Notes under the pieces: generated by a model
The model's input: only the letters and a program-made list of their open reading frames with translations
Told to the model about the DNA's origin: nothing
Databases searched by the model: none
Position numbers and translations under genes: made by a program
Assembly: GCA_041395665.1 (NCBI GenBank)
Contig: JAWLAB010000001.1
Span: forward strand, 186,001-250,000
From: Pseudomonadales bacterium
GTDB taxonomy: Bacteria > Pseudomonadota > Gammaproteobacteria > Pseudomonadales > UBA7239
Length of the DNA: 64,000 nucleotides
Direction of reading: 5' to 3'
Shown: in pieces, positions 25,686 through 34,502 of the stretch
How positions within the stretch are numbered: the stretch's first letter is position 1
Layout: each line of letters starts with the position of its first letter

Positions 25686-26291
25686 ATGAGCGCTGACAAG
25701 CAAGCAGAAAAACACCAGAAAAAAATGCAACATCGCAAAGAAGTAGTAGACGCAAAAATTGCAGCCGCGAAGGAAGATCGTGGCGTGTTGCTAGTACACA
25801 CCGGCAACGGCAAAGGCAAATCCAGTTCCGCATTTGGCATGGTGGCGCGCGCGCTCGGTCACGGCATGCGCGTCGGCGTGGTGCAATTTATTAAAGGCGC
25901 GCAGAGCACGGGCGAGGAGACATTTTTTCGTCGCTTTCCTGAGGTGGAATACCATGTGATGGGCGAAGGCTTTACTTGGGAAACACAAGACAAAACGCGC
26001 GATATCGAAAAAGCAGAAGCGGCATGGGAACAGGCAAAAAAGTTTTTGCGCGATGAAAATATTCAGCTCGTGGTGTTCGATGAACTCAACATCGTACTGC
26101 GTTTGAAATATCTCGATCTGCACACCGTACTCAATGACATCAAACAGCGCCCCGCTATGCAGCATGTGGTGGTCACCGGTCGTGGCGCTCTACCAGAATT
26201 GATTGAGATGGCGGACACCGTCAGCGAAATCAACGAAGTGAAACACGCTTTCAAAGCCGGCATCCGCGCGCAGAAAGGCGTGGAGATGTAA
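25686..26291 (+). CDS. cobO: Cob(I)yrinic acid a,c-diamide adenosyltransferase CobO (BtuR)
   Basis: A 201-residue CobA/CobO/BtuR-family ATPase that transfers the adenosyl group from ATP to cob(I)alamin-type corrinoids. The P-loop is HTGNGKGKSSSAFG (residues 38-51), and VVFDELNIVLRL near residue 122 marks the Walker B region. It serves both de novo synthesis and salvage. It precedes the riboswitch at 26338, so unlike the genes that follow it is not under that element; it may be transcribed with the RIO kinase 26 bases upstream. Confidence 0.93.
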   Translation: MSADKQAEKHQKKMQHRKEVVDAKIAAAKEDRGVLLVHTGNGKGKSSSAFGMVARALGHGMRVGVVQFIKGAQSTGEETFFRRFPEVEYHVMGEGFTWETQDKTRDIEKAEAAWEQAKKFLRDENIQLVVFDELNIVLRLKYLDLHTVLNDIKQRPAMQHVVVTGRGALPELIEMADTVSEINEVKHAFKAGIRAQKGVEM

Positions 26292-26337
26292 GCCCAACCT
26301 TGCCTCCCTCCGCCAATCCCGCTAGAGTGCCCACCTG

Positions 26338-26550
26338 CTTCAGGTGCCTGAGGAGCTTCTGCTCCAAGGGTGAAACGGGAAGCTGGTGCATTCGCTCATT
26401 GAGCCAATAATCCCAGCGCTGCCCCCGCAACGGTAAATGAGTAGAGACCGGCAATAACCACTGTGTTCTGGTAAATAATCCAGCATGGGAAGGTACCCGT
26501 CAGCGTTCAGGATGATACGCACTCATGAGCCCGGAGACCGGCCTGCCGCA
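26338..26550 (+). promoter_or_regulatory. Cobalamin riboswitch upstream of cbtB
   Basis: The conserved core elements appear in order: GGGTGAAACGGGAAGCTGGTG (26368-26388), GCTGCCCCCGCAACGGTAA (26418-26436) and the B12 box GAGCCCGGAGACCGGCCTGC (26527-26545 region). It binds adenosylcobalamin and should turn off cbtBA and the downstream cob genes when B12 is ample. A small hairpin, CACCTG/CAGGTG (26332-26346), sits at its 5' edge. Confidence 0.95.
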
Positions 26551-26553
26551 CAC

Positions 26554-26583
26554 GGCTCTGGTATAGCCAGATGCCTTTATTTA
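26554..26583 (+). terminator. Candidate expression-platform terminator of riboswitch 1
   Basis: GGCTCTGG (26554-26561) pairs with CCAGATGCC (26567-26575, one bulge) around a TATAG loop and is followed by TTTATTTA. This looks like a weak rho-independent terminator immediately after the B12 aptamer. It could instead be part of the aptamer's closing stem. The 3' edge of the region to 26670 shows nothing else. Confidence 0.4.
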
Positions 26584-26670
26584 CTTGACTCGCGGCGGGC
26601 GAGCAGTGAGTGGAGCCCTCCTCTCTAGCTGCTTCTCCCCCGTATAACCAGCATCGCACGGGGAATTGTC

Positions 26671-26850
26671 ATGACTGCTGCTACTTCTACTGTTTCTACT
26701 CACGCCGCTGTACGAACGAGTGCGTTGCCTGCATTCGCCTCTATCGCAGCAGGCCTGCTGTTGATTTTCGCTGTCGGCTTTTCGCACATGAGTGCTGCGC
26801 ACAATGCCGCACACGATACGCGACACACTGCCGCGTTTCCCTGCCACTAA
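26671..26850 (+). CDS. cbtB: Cobalt transporter subunit CbtB
   Basis: A 59-residue protein with one transmembrane helix (~19-38) and the CbtB C-terminal metal-binding segment HNAAHDTRHTAAFPCH. CbtB is the small subunit of the CbtAB cobalt uptake system that is regulated by B12 riboswitches. It starts about 90 bases after the riboswitch and is followed 15 bases later by cbtA. GGGGAATT before the ATG is its likely ribosome site. Confidence 0.92.
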   Translation: MTAATSTVSTHAAVRTSALPAFASIAAGLLLIFAVGFSHMSAAHNAAHDTRHTAAFPCH

Positions 26851-26865
26851 ACAGGGATTTCGCAC

Positions 26866-27627
26866 ATGAAAACACTGATTACGCCCGCACTGCTGGCGGG
26901 GTTGCTTGCTGCCCTCATTCTGACGGTGGCGCAACATTTCACTGCTGACCGCCTTATTTTAGAAGCTGAAACTTACGAAACAGCGGCCGAATCCGCCGCG
27001 CCGCAACCGGCTGAGCCAGTGGCAGCACACAGCCATGATGACGCTCAAACGGCTAACCCCGACCACCACGCCGCGCCCGCTGAAGAGTGGGAGCCGGAAA
27101 ATGGCTGGCAGCGCATCTTGTCTACCGCCAGTGCCAACAGCCTGCTGGGTGTCGGCTACGGTTTGTTACTCGTTGGCATTTTTCGCCTGCGCCCACCGCG
27201 CAACACCATGACCGGTTTGGCTTGGGGCGCGGCCGGTTATCTCACCGTTTTTGTCGCACCATCGATTGGCTTACACCCTGAATTACCCGGCACCGCCGCC
27301 GCAGAATTGATGGGTAGGCAAGAGTGGTGGATAGGCACTGTGCTTGCCACAGCGAGCGGTTTAGGTTTGTGCGTGCTCACTCAATCTTGGAGTTTGCGTG
27401 CTGTTGGCTTGGTCTTGTTGGCGCTGCCGCATTTGATCGGTGCGCCACACCCTGCGGTGAAAGAAGCGCTGGCGCCTGAAGCATTGCAACATCAGTTCAT
27501 CCTCGCGTCTGCCCTGCTCAACGCATTGTTCTGGCTGATCATCGGCCCACTCAGTGCTTGGCTGTACTGCCGCGCGAACGGCATCACCTCATCTGCGCAG
27601 GATGCGCCAGTGGCATCGGCCACCTAA
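26866..27627 (+). CDS. cbtA: Cobalt transporter subunit CbtA
   Basis: A 253-residue membrane protein with about five to six hydrophobic segments: one at residues ~5-24, the others from ~85 to 245. Between the first and second lies a His/Glu-rich periplasmic stretch (~38-75, with HSHDDA and HHAAP) suited to metal capture. It forms the CbtAB transporter with CbtB for cobalt import. It is followed by cobB after 2 bases, joining metal supply to corrin synthesis in one operon. Confidence 0.92.
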   Translation: MKTLITPALLAGLLAALILTVAQHFTADRLILEAETYETAAESAAPQPAEPVAAHSHDDAQTANPDHHAAPAEEWEPENGWQRILSTASANSLLGVGYGLLLVGIFRLRPPRNTMTGLAWGAAGYLTVFVAPSIGLHPELPGTAAAELMGRQEWWIGTVLATASGLGLCVLTQSWSLRAVGLVLLALPHLIGAPHPAVKEALAPEALQHQFILASALLNALFWLIIGPLSAWLYCRANGITSSAQDAPVASAT

Positions 27628-27629
27628 AA

Positions 27630-28928
27630 ATGAGCAACGCACGCCTGTGTCCGGCGCTGTTCATCACAGCGCCTGCCTCCGGTCAGGGAAAGACAACGGT
27701 CACGGCAGCCCTCGCCCGCTTGCACACGCGAGCGGGTCGTCGTGTGCGGGTATTCAAAACAGGTCCCGACTTTCTTGACCCGATGATCCACGAGCATGCC
27801 TCGGGATTGCCGGTTTACCAACTCGACCTGTGGATGGGCAGCGAAGCGCACTGCCGTGAACTGCTGTACGAAGCCGCAGGCGAAGCCGATTTAATTTTGA
27901 TTGAAGGCGTGATGGGGCTGTTCGATGGCGAACCTTCCAGCGCAGATCTCGCCACCCGTTTCGGTATTCCGATGATGGCTGTCATCAGCGGCGCGGCGAT
28001 GGCACAGACCTTCGGCGCGATTGCCTACGGCTTGGCGCACTATCGCTCCTCCCTGCCTTTCGCTGGCGTACTCGCCAACCATGTCGCCAGCGACAGTCAC
28101 GCCGAACTGTTGCGCAACAGCTTGCCTGCTGACCTGCACTGGTTCGGGCATTTGTCGCGCCTTGCCACAGAACACGCATTGCCCGCGCGCCATCTCGGCT
28201 TGGTACAAGCGGAAGAAATTGCTGATCTCGATGCGCGCTTAAATGCTGTCGCCGATGCATTGGAACAGACTGCGCTCAACACACTGCCTGCGCCCGTTGT
28301 ATTTTTATCGCAAGAAATGGAAACCCCCGATAACGAAAAAATTTTGCAAGGCGTGCGTGTGGCGATTGCACGCGACACCGCGTTTGCTTTTTTGTATCAC
28401 GCCAATGTGCACTGCTTAAAAAAATTGGGCGCAGAGATTATTTATTTTTCTCCACTCACCGATAAAGCACTGCCTGTTTGTGATGCTGTATATTTGCCTG
28501 GCGGCTATCCTGAATTGCATTTAGATGCACTTTCTAACAATCGATCACTCAAACAAGCGTTGCACGCGCATCACGCCGCACACAAACCCATCGTCGCGGA
28601 ATGCGGCGGTCTTTTATATTTATTGGAATCACTCGCCAACGCAGAAGGACAGCGAGCCGATATGATCGGCCTGTTGCGCGGCACTGCCAGCATGCAAAAA
28701 AAATTAGCCAATTTAGGTTTGCACAGTGTCGATCTGCCAGAAGGTACGCTGCGTGGCCACTCGTTTCATCACTCGCTCACCGAATCACCTTTAACGCCGC
28801 AAACCATGACTTACGGAAAACGCGGCAAAGCAGAGCCAGTGTATCGTGAAGGGCGTTTACACGCGTCGTATTTGCATATGTATTTCCCATCCAATCCCAC
28901 CGCAGTTGCGAGGTTGTTTACACCATGA
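27630..28928 (+). CDS. cobB: Cobyrinic acid a,c-diamide synthase CobB (CbiA)
   Basis: A 432-residue amidotransferase. The N-terminal ATPase has SGQGKTT (~16-22), GPDFLDP and GVMGLFDG; the C-terminal class I glutaminase domain has YLPGGYPEL (~287-295) and catalytic Cys in AECGGLLYL (~325-333). It amidates the a and c carboxylates using glutamine and ATP. The ATG at 27630 is chosen because it follows the cbtA stop directly and removes a non-homologous lead. It overlaps cobM by 4 bases. Confidence 0.94.
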   Translation: MSNARLCPALFITAPASGQGKTTVTAALARLHTRAGRRVRVFKTGPDFLDPMIHEHASGLPVYQLDLWMGSEAHCRELLYEAAGEADLILIEGVMGLFDGEPSSADLATRFGIPMMAVISGAAMAQTFGAIAYGLAHYRSSLPFAGVLANHVASDSHAELLRNSLPADLHWFGHLSRLATEHALPARHLGLVQAEEIADLDARLNAVADALEQTALNTLPAPVVFLSQEMETPDNEKILQGVRVAIARDTAFAFLYHANVHCLKKLGAEIIYFSPLTDKALPVCDAVYLPGGYPELHLDALSNNRSLKQALHAHHAAHKPIVAECGGLLYLLESLANAEGQRADMIGLLRGTASMQKKLANLGLHSVDLPEGTLRGHSFHHSLTESPLTPQTMTYGKRGKAEPVYREGRLHASYLHMYFPSNPTAVARLFTP

Positions 28929-29719
28929 CGGGCACGGTGCATTTTGTCGGCGCGGGTCCAGGTGATCCGCAATTACTGACATTAAAAGGTCGCGACTTAA
29001 TTGCGCGCGCCGGTGCGATTTTATTTGCCGGCTCGTTGGTTTCTGAAGCGGCCACACAATGGGCACCCGCTGATTGTGAAATTGCCGATTCCAAAGACAT
29101 GACACTGCAACAAATTGTCGATTGGTTAATTTCACGCGCGCAAAAACATGAAACCGTGATTCGCTTGCAAACCGGCGACCCCGGTTTGTACGGCGCATTG
29201 ATTGAAATGGTGCAGCCATTGGATGCAGCCGGCATTCCCGTTGCGGTTGTGCCTGGAGTGACTTCCGCGATGGCATCGATGGCAGCGGCTTGCGAAACAC
29301 TCACGCTGCCAGAAGTGACACAAACCGTCATTCTCACACGCGTGGAAGGTCGCACGCCGATGCCAGAAGGCGAGCAACTCGCTGAACTGGCATCTCACCA
29401 CTGCACGCTGTGCATGTATCTCTCCATCACTTTATTAAAAACCATCAAAAAAGAATTATTGATAGCGGGATGGGCTGAAGATTCACCCATACTCGTTGTG
29501 CAAAAAGCCAGCTGGCCTAATGAAGAAAAAATTGTGCGCGGCACACTCGCCGATATTCGTGAACGCTGTTTAGAAGAAGGTATCACTGCGCAAGCCATGA
29601 TTGTCGCCAGCCCCACTTTAGGCGCGCGTCACTGGTCCGAATTAAAAAAATCAAAATTGTACGACCCAGCATTCACTCACCGTTTTCGCAAAGCCAGTAA
29701 AGAGGAGCCTTCAACATGA
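28925..29719 (+). CDS. cobM: Precorrin-4 C11-methyltransferase CobM (CbiF)
   Basis: A 264-residue tetrapyrrole methylase. The N-terminal VGAGPGDPQLLTLKGRDLI (~6-24) and the RLQTGDPGLYGALIEM (~80-95) and VVPGVTSAMASMAAAC motifs bind SAM and substrate. It methylates C11 of (cobalt-)precorrin-4. The gene is coupled at both ends by 4-base overlaps to cobB and cbiX. With CbiX and CbiD in the same operon the substrate is more likely cobalt-precorrin-4. Confidence 0.94.
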   Translation: MTGTVHFVGAGPGDPQLLTLKGRDLIARAGAILFAGSLVSEAATQWAPADCEIADSKDMTLQQIVDWLISRAQKHETVIRLQTGDPGLYGALIEMVQPLDAAGIPVAVVPGVTSAMASMAAACETLTLPEVTQTVILTRVEGRTPMPEGEQLAELASHHCTLCMYLSITLLKTIKKELLIAGWAEDSPILVVQKASWPNEEKIVRGTLADIRERCLEEGITAQAMIVASPTLGARHWSELKKSKLYDPAFTHRFRKASKEEPST

Positions 29720-30669
29720 CGCACACGATTTTATTGGTCGGTCACGGCTCGCGCGATGTAAACGGCAATATTGAAATTGAAAAATTTACCCAGCAGTGGC
29801 GCGAACAATTACCGCAACAGCGTATCGAATTGTGCTTTATCGAATTCGCTAATGTATTAATTGATCAAGGCTTAGCGAACGCTGCTAAAGACTCAAAACG
29901 CGTGGTGGTGGTTCCTTTAATTCTCAATGCCGCCGGTCATGTGAAAATGGAAATCCCTGAACACATAGAACACGCGCGCAAAAAATTCCCGCAATGTGAA
30001 TTCATCTACGCACCGCATCTCGGCGCTTGCGATGACATTCTTGCCATCCTACGCCGCCGTTTAACCACCGCCATGGCTGCATTCGATATGCCAGACCCCA
30101 TCACTACTGGCGTAATTTTGTTAGGGCGCGGATCGTCTGATCGTCAAGCCAACGGCGAAGTTGCCAAAATGGCGCGCTGGTTGCAAGAAGATGCGTTCAG
30201 CCGCAATGTGCGTCACGAATTGGTGGATTTTGCTTTCACTGGTATTACTTATCCGCGTTTAGAGCGCGTCGTACAGCGCCAAGTGCAATTAGGCATGTTA
30301 CATATCGCGGTACTGCCTTACTATTTATTTACCGGCACTTTAATCGAACGCATTAAACGCCAAGTGGCGCGATTACAGCAGCAATTTCCACAAGTTATTT
30401 TTCATTGTGGCGATTATTTTGGTTTTGAAAAAGAAATTTTTGCACTGCTGGAAAAACACATTCACGATGCTGTGTATCACAAAAAAACCATGCCCTGCGA
30501 TGGCTGCCGTTTTCGCGAGATCGCGCACGATCTTGGTCATGGTCATTCACATGACCATTCGCACGACCACAACCATGACCACAACCATGACCACAACCAT
30601 GGCCACAACCATGGCCACAGCCACCATGCATACGATCACGACCATGATCACCAGCATGTACCAGCGTGA
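29716..30669 (+). CDS. cbiX: Sirohydrochlorin cobaltochelatase CbiX with His-rich tail
   Basis: A 317-residue type II chelatase built from two CbiX repeats: LVGHGSRD near residue 6 and LLGRGSSDRQAN near residue 135, with a VLPYYLFTGTLIERI segment. It inserts Co2+ into sirohydrochlorin, the early-insertion step of the anaerobic B12 route. The last ~45 residues (from ~275) contain over twenty histidines in HDHNHDH repeats, a metal-binding tail probably used to store or deliver cobalt. It overlaps cobM; cobH follows 11 bases later. Confidence 0.93.
   Translation: MTHTILLVGHGSRDVNGNIEIEKFTQQWREQLPQQRIELCFIEFANVLIDQGLANAAKDSKRVVVVPLILNAAGHVKMEIPEHIEHARKKFPQCEFIYAPHLGACDDILAILRRRLTTAMAAFDMPDPITTGVILLGRGSSDRQANGEVAKMARWLQEDAFSRNVRHELVDFAFTGITYPRLERVVQRQVQLGMLHIAVLPYYLFTGTLIERIKRQVARLQQQFPQVIFHCGDYFGFEKEIFALLEKHIHDAVYHKKTMPCDGCRFREIAHDLGHGHSHDHSHDHNHDHNHDHNHGHNHGHSHHAYDHDHDHQHVPA
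30540..30660 (+). repeat. 12-bp tandem repeats encoding the His-rich tail of CbiX
   Basis: Units close to GACCACAACCAT repeat several times from about 30560 to 30630, with GGCCACAACCAT variants, inside a longer CAT/CAC-rich tract. Such in-frame repeats can expand or contract by slippage without shifting the frame (multiples of 12). The tract is a coding feature of cbiX, not a CRISPR array. Confidence 0.8.
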
Positions 30670-30680
30670 GGAACATCGCT

Positions 30681-31358
30681 ATGACTTACACCACAAATAA
30701 CAGTGCTACCGAGCAGCTAACTCGCTTAGGTCAGCAGATTGAACATGAATCTTTTGCCACAGTAGATCGCGAAGCGGGTGAACACACTTACACCACAGAG
30801 CAATGGCCAGTGGTGCGCCGTATGATCCACGCTACGGCAGATTTTGAATTTAACGGTTTAACAAAATTTCACCCGCGTGCCATCGAAGCAGGTGTGCAGG
30901 CTATTTTGAATGGCGGTGCGTTGATCGCAGATGTTGAAATGATTTGTGTCGGTGTTTCTAAACCGCGCTTGGCGCATTTTGGCGTACAACTACATCAATT
31001 CATTAGCGATGACGATGTGATCCGCGATGCTAAAGCCGCCGATTCCACACGCGCGGTTTTTGCCATGCGCAAAGCGCATGGTTTAGGTTTACTCGATAAC
31101 GCAATTGTTGGTATTGGCAACGCACCCACTGCGCTGCTGGAATTGATTCGTTTAATCAACGAAGAAAATGCCAAACCTGCGCTGATTATCGGTATGCCAG
31201 TGGGTTTTGTTTCTGCCGCTGAATCCAAAGCTTTAATGGCAGAAAGCAACAGCGTGCCGTGGATCATCACTGAAGGTCGCAAAGGCGGATCCACTTTAGT
31301 GGTTGCAGCGATACACGCTTTATTGGCATTAGCGGAGTCCACTCAGAAAAAATCATGA
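30681..31358 (+). CDS. cobH: Precorrin-8X methylmutase CobH (CbiC)
   Basis: A 225-residue methylmutase that moves the C11 methyl to C12, forming hydrogenobyrinic acid or cobyrinate. The catalytic histidine lies in RRMIHATADFEF (~46-57), and NAIVGIGNAPTALLELI and GMPVGFVSAAESK are family motifs. I start at the ATG at 30681 with GAGG 9 bases upstream; a GTG at 30666 overlapping cbiX is an alternative. It overlaps cbiD by 4 bases. Confidence 0.94.
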   Translation: MTYTTNNSATEQLTRLGQQIEHESFATVDREAGEHTYTTEQWPVVRRMIHATADFEFNGLTKFHPRAIEAGVQAILNGGALIADVEMICVGVSKPRLAHFGVQLHQFISDDDVIRDAKAADSTRAVFAMRKAHGLGLLDNAIVGIGNAPTALLELIRLINEENAKPALIIGMPVGFVSAAESKALMAESNSVPWIITEGRKGGSTLVVAAIHALLALAESTQKKS

Positions 31359-32458
31359 AAAAAATTCCTGCCAAAGAACGACTGCGCACCGGCTTTTCTA
31401 CCGGTGCTTGTGCTGCCACCGCCGCGCGCGCAGCGACTTTGGGTCTACTCAACGGCACGGTGCCTGATCAGGTTGAAAGCCTATTACCGAATGGGCAACG
31501 CGTCACTTTTTCTGTACATGAGAGTAGTTGTACCGCAGAAGAAGCACACGCTGTGATTGTGAAAGATGCGGGTGATGATCCGGATGTCACGCACGGCGCA
31601 CACATCACCGTACATGTACGCCTATTAAAAAACCGTGTCGATGTGATTGAGCTTCATGCAGGTTCTGGTGTTGGTACCGTGACACAACCAGGTTTGGGTT
31701 TAGAAGTTGGTGGCCCCGCTATCAACCCTGTACCGCGCAAAAACATTGCCGAAAATTTACGCGAAATAGCGAGTGAATTACTTACACAACATGGGTTATC
31801 CGTCACGATTTCTGTGCCTGGCGGTGAAGAGATGGCAAAAAAAACCACCAATGCGCGCTTAGGCATACTCGGTGGCATTTCCATACTCGGCACCACCGGT
31901 ATTGTGAAACCGTATTCCACCAGCGCATTTCGTGCGAGCGTGGTGCAAGGTATACAGGTCGCTGCGAAAATGGGTTACGACACTGTTGTTTTAACAACGG
32001 GCGGCCGCACCGAAAAATTTACTATGAAAGAATTGCCGCATTTAGGCGACGCTTGTTTTATTCAAATGGGCGATTTTTTGCGCTACGCATTAGATGCCTC
32101 TGTGAAATGCAATATTCGCGAAGTCGTCATCGGTGGCATGGTGGGCAAGCTCGCCAAAATGGCGCAGGGCGAAACGATTACGCATGCCGGTCGCTCTGAA
32201 GTGGATACTGGTCTATTGGCTGGTATTGCTGAAACATTAGGTGCATCCCATGAAGTCTGTGAAGCAATACGCAACAACGAAACCGCGCGTTTTGCCAGCG
32301 AGCAAATGGCAACACTAAATCTCACGCAGGAATTTCACGACGCGCTCGCGCAGCGCGTGATCAGTACCATTCTTTCTCGCTACCCAGAAAAATTTCGCTT
32401 GCGTGTGCTGGTGTGTGATTTTGACGGCAATAAAATTTCTGAGGAAGTATCCGCATGA
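31355..32458 (+). CDS. cbiD: Cobalt-precorrin-5B C1-methyltransferase CbiD
   Basis: A 367-residue CbiD. RTGFSTGACAATAARAAT (~9-26), HAGSGVGTVTQPGL, GGISILGTTGIVKPYS (~171-186) and IGGMVGKLAKMAQG are family motifs. It methylates C1 in the anaerobic route and is unrelated to the aerobic CobF, so its presence supports cobalt-first synthesis. It overlaps both neighbours by 4 bases (cobH and cobL). Confidence 0.95.
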   Translation: MKKIPAKERLRTGFSTGACAATAARAATLGLLNGTVPDQVESLLPNGQRVTFSVHESSCTAEEAHAVIVKDAGDDPDVTHGAHITVHVRLLKNRVDVIELHAGSGVGTVTQPGLGLEVGGPAINPVPRKNIAENLREIASELLTQHGLSVTISVPGGEEMAKKTTNARLGILGGISILGTTGIVKPYSTSAFRASVVQGIQVAAKMGYDTVVLTTGGRTEKFTMKELPHLGDACFIQMGDFLRYALDASVKCNIREVVIGGMVGKLAKMAQGETITHAGRSEVDTGLLAGIAETLGASHEVCEAIRNNETARFASEQMATLNLTQEFHDALAQRVISTILSRYPEKFRLRVLVCDFDGNKISEEVSA

Positions 32459-33756
32459 AGATGATGCACCGCTGCGCTGTGATTGGCGTACTCGACAACG
32501 GTAGCGACGGTTTGAATACGCACGCTCTCAACACACTGCGCCAAGCGGATGTGGTGATCGGCAACTACCGAACACTCGCATTGTTTGCACCAGAATTGAA
32601 AGCGGGCTGTGTCACGCATGAGTTAACCGGCAAATTAAGCCAAGTGCCCACATGGATACGCGAGGCACAAAACGATCACACACGCTGTGCCGTATTAGCC
32701 ACGGGCGATCCTCTGTGTCACGGCATCGCCAGTTATCTCGCCGCGCAATTGTGCGTGGAGGCGATAGAAGTCTTTCCCAATACTTCCACCATTCAATTGG
32801 CTTGCGCGCGCATTGGGTTGTCTTGGCAAGATTTGCGCATTATTTCCATACACAGCAAAGATGCGGGCGAGTGGCAGGAAGGCTGCACGCCACAACACGG
32901 CTTGTATGCGCTGCGACAAGCACTGGCACTGCATCACAAACTTGCTGTACTCACCAGCCCTGACAATACACCGGAGCGCATTGCGCGTTTATTGCTCGCC
33001 GCCAATTTGCACAACGATTTTCAGATGGCGATTGCAGAAAATCTTTGTACCGACGAAGAAAATATCATCACCGATTTATCTGTCGACGAAATTGCTAAAA
33101 AAACCTTTGTTGATCCGAATGTTGTCTTGTTGTGGCGCAACACACCGATCAACAAACCGGTTTTATTGGGTTTAACCGATAACAGTTTTCAGCAGCGCTA
33201 TCCCGAAAAAGGTTTAATCACTAAACAGGAAGTGCGTACGGTTTCATTGGCAAGACTGCAATTGCGTAGTGATAGCATCGTATGGGACATCGGCGCAGGT
33301 TCCGGCTCAGTGGGCTTAGAAGCGGCTCGCCTGTGCAGTTACGGCCATGTGTATGCCATCGAAAAAAATGTCGGCGATTGTGAAAATGCACTCGCCAATC
33401 GCACTGCAATGGGCGCACACAACTACACGCTGTTACATGCCAAAGCGCCAGAAGGTTTAGAACACTGGCCAGACCCCGATGCTGTTTTTATCGGCGGATC
33501 CGGCGGCGAATTGGGCAATTTGATTGAACTCATTGTTAAACGCCTGCGCCCTAACGGTCGCTTGGTGATGAACTTTGTCACTTTTGAAAACATTGCTGTG
33601 GCGATGGAAAAACTCAAAGCACTACCCGTCGAATGGGATATTACACAGATGCAATGCTCGCGTAGTAAGCCTGTTTTAGACATGCAAAGACTCGCGGCTG
33701 AAAATCCGGTATGGATCATCAGCGTAAAAAAATCTACCCATAAAAGTGAGACCTGA
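32455..33756 (+). CDS. cobL: Bifunctional precorrin-6Y methylase/decarboxylase CobL (CbiE-CbiT)
   Basis: A 433-residue fusion. The N-terminal CbiE-type tetrapyrrole methylase (~1-230) has TGDPLCHGIASYL (~82-94) and acts on C5. The C-terminal CbiT domain (~240-425) is a Rossmann methyltransferase with VWDIGAGSGSVGLEAAR (~275-291) and FIGGSGGELGNLIE (~343), acting on C15 and removing the C12 acetate. It starts in the overlap with cbiD. The next gene, cobI, has its ATG one base after this stop region. Confidence 0.94.
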   Translation: MKMMHRCAVIGVLDNGSDGLNTHALNTLRQADVVIGNYRTLALFAPELKAGCVTHELTGKLSQVPTWIREAQNDHTRCAVLATGDPLCHGIASYLAAQLCVEAIEVFPNTSTIQLACARIGLSWQDLRIISIHSKDAGEWQEGCTPQHGLYALRQALALHHKLAVLTSPDNTPERIARLLLAANLHNDFQMAIAENLCTDEENIITDLSVDEIAKKTFVDPNVVLLWRNTPINKPVLLGLTDNSFQQRYPEKGLITKQEVRTVSLARLQLRSDSIVWDIGAGSGSVGLEAARLCSYGHVYAIEKNVGDCENALANRTAMGAHNYTLLHAKAPEGLEHWPDPDAVFIGGSGGELGNLIELIVKRLRPNGRLVMNFVTFENIAVAMEKLKALPVEWDITQMQCSRSKPVLDMQRLAAENPVWIISVKKSTHKSET

Positions 33757-33757
33757 G

Positions 33758-34502
33758 ATGGCAACAGGTACCTTAATCGGCGCATCGCTAGGCCCTGGTG
33801 ATCCGAATTTGATTACCCGAGCAGCATGGAATGCGCTACACAGTAATGCATTGTGGACTTATCCCATTCGCAAAAAAAATGGTGAGAGTTATGCGCTAGG
33901 CATTGCGCACGCGGCAGGTCTTGCTACGCCTGCTGATGCACAAGCGTTAATTTTTCCGATGACGCACGATCAAGAAAAACTCGCGCACTATTGGCTGCAA
34001 GCGGCAGAAACTGTGTTAGCTGTTTTACGCAGTGGCCGCGATGTAGTTTTTCTGGTGGAAGGCGATGCCTCCACTTACTCCACTTTTGGGCATTTAGCGC
34101 GCACCCTGCACGCACTCGACAGTAATGTGACGATTAAAACCATTGCTGGCGTTACCGCTTACAACGCTGCCAGTGCATCACTCGGTATGCCCGTTGCCGA
34201 TACCTGACACATCGTTATATTATTCCCGCTGTAAGCTTATGTTGAATTTGTTGAGCATTTACTCACTGACTTCGACAATTGTTTTGTTGGGCAAAGCTGT
34301 TGTTGTGACGGATCGTTTTGTTAAACAGTTGATTGAACATACACGCTTGTCGAAAATCTGGTTCAGCGCTCGAACGCGACGTACATGACATACGCACACT
34401 ACGCGGGTGAAAAGTGAATCCACTCTCTCGCTGCTGTTGGTTAAAAACCCCTATCGCCAACGCGGCACCATTCAAAAAGGCTGTAGGAAAAAAACCGCAT
34501 GA
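33758..34502 (+). pseudogene. cobI: Precorrin-2 C20-methyltransferase CobI, 3' third disrupted by several indels
   Basis: The first 149 codons are a good CobI N-terminus: GASLGPGDPNLITRAAW, TYPIRKKNGESYALGIA, FLVEGDASTYSTFGHL and TIAGVTAYNAASASLGMPVADT, where the frame stops at 34207. The rest of the enzyme can still be read but in shifting frames: FVEHLLTDFD in frame 2 (~34241), TIVLLGKAVVVTDRFVKQLIEHTRLSKIWFSA in frame 3 (~34275-34370), LERDVHDIRTLRG in frame 1 (~34369-34407), then ESTLSLLLVKNPYRQRG in frame 3 to the stop at 34500. At least four indels are needed. The intact length would be about 245 residues, the family norm. The stop overlaps the cbiG start (ATGA). CobI adds the C20 methyl to (cobalt-)precorrin-2. 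Confidence 0.8.

Noticed and set aside
30540..30660. Possible CRISPR-like or regulatory tandem repeat
   Set aside because: Units are 12 bp, contiguous and in frame within cbiX, encoding histidines; there are no spacers.
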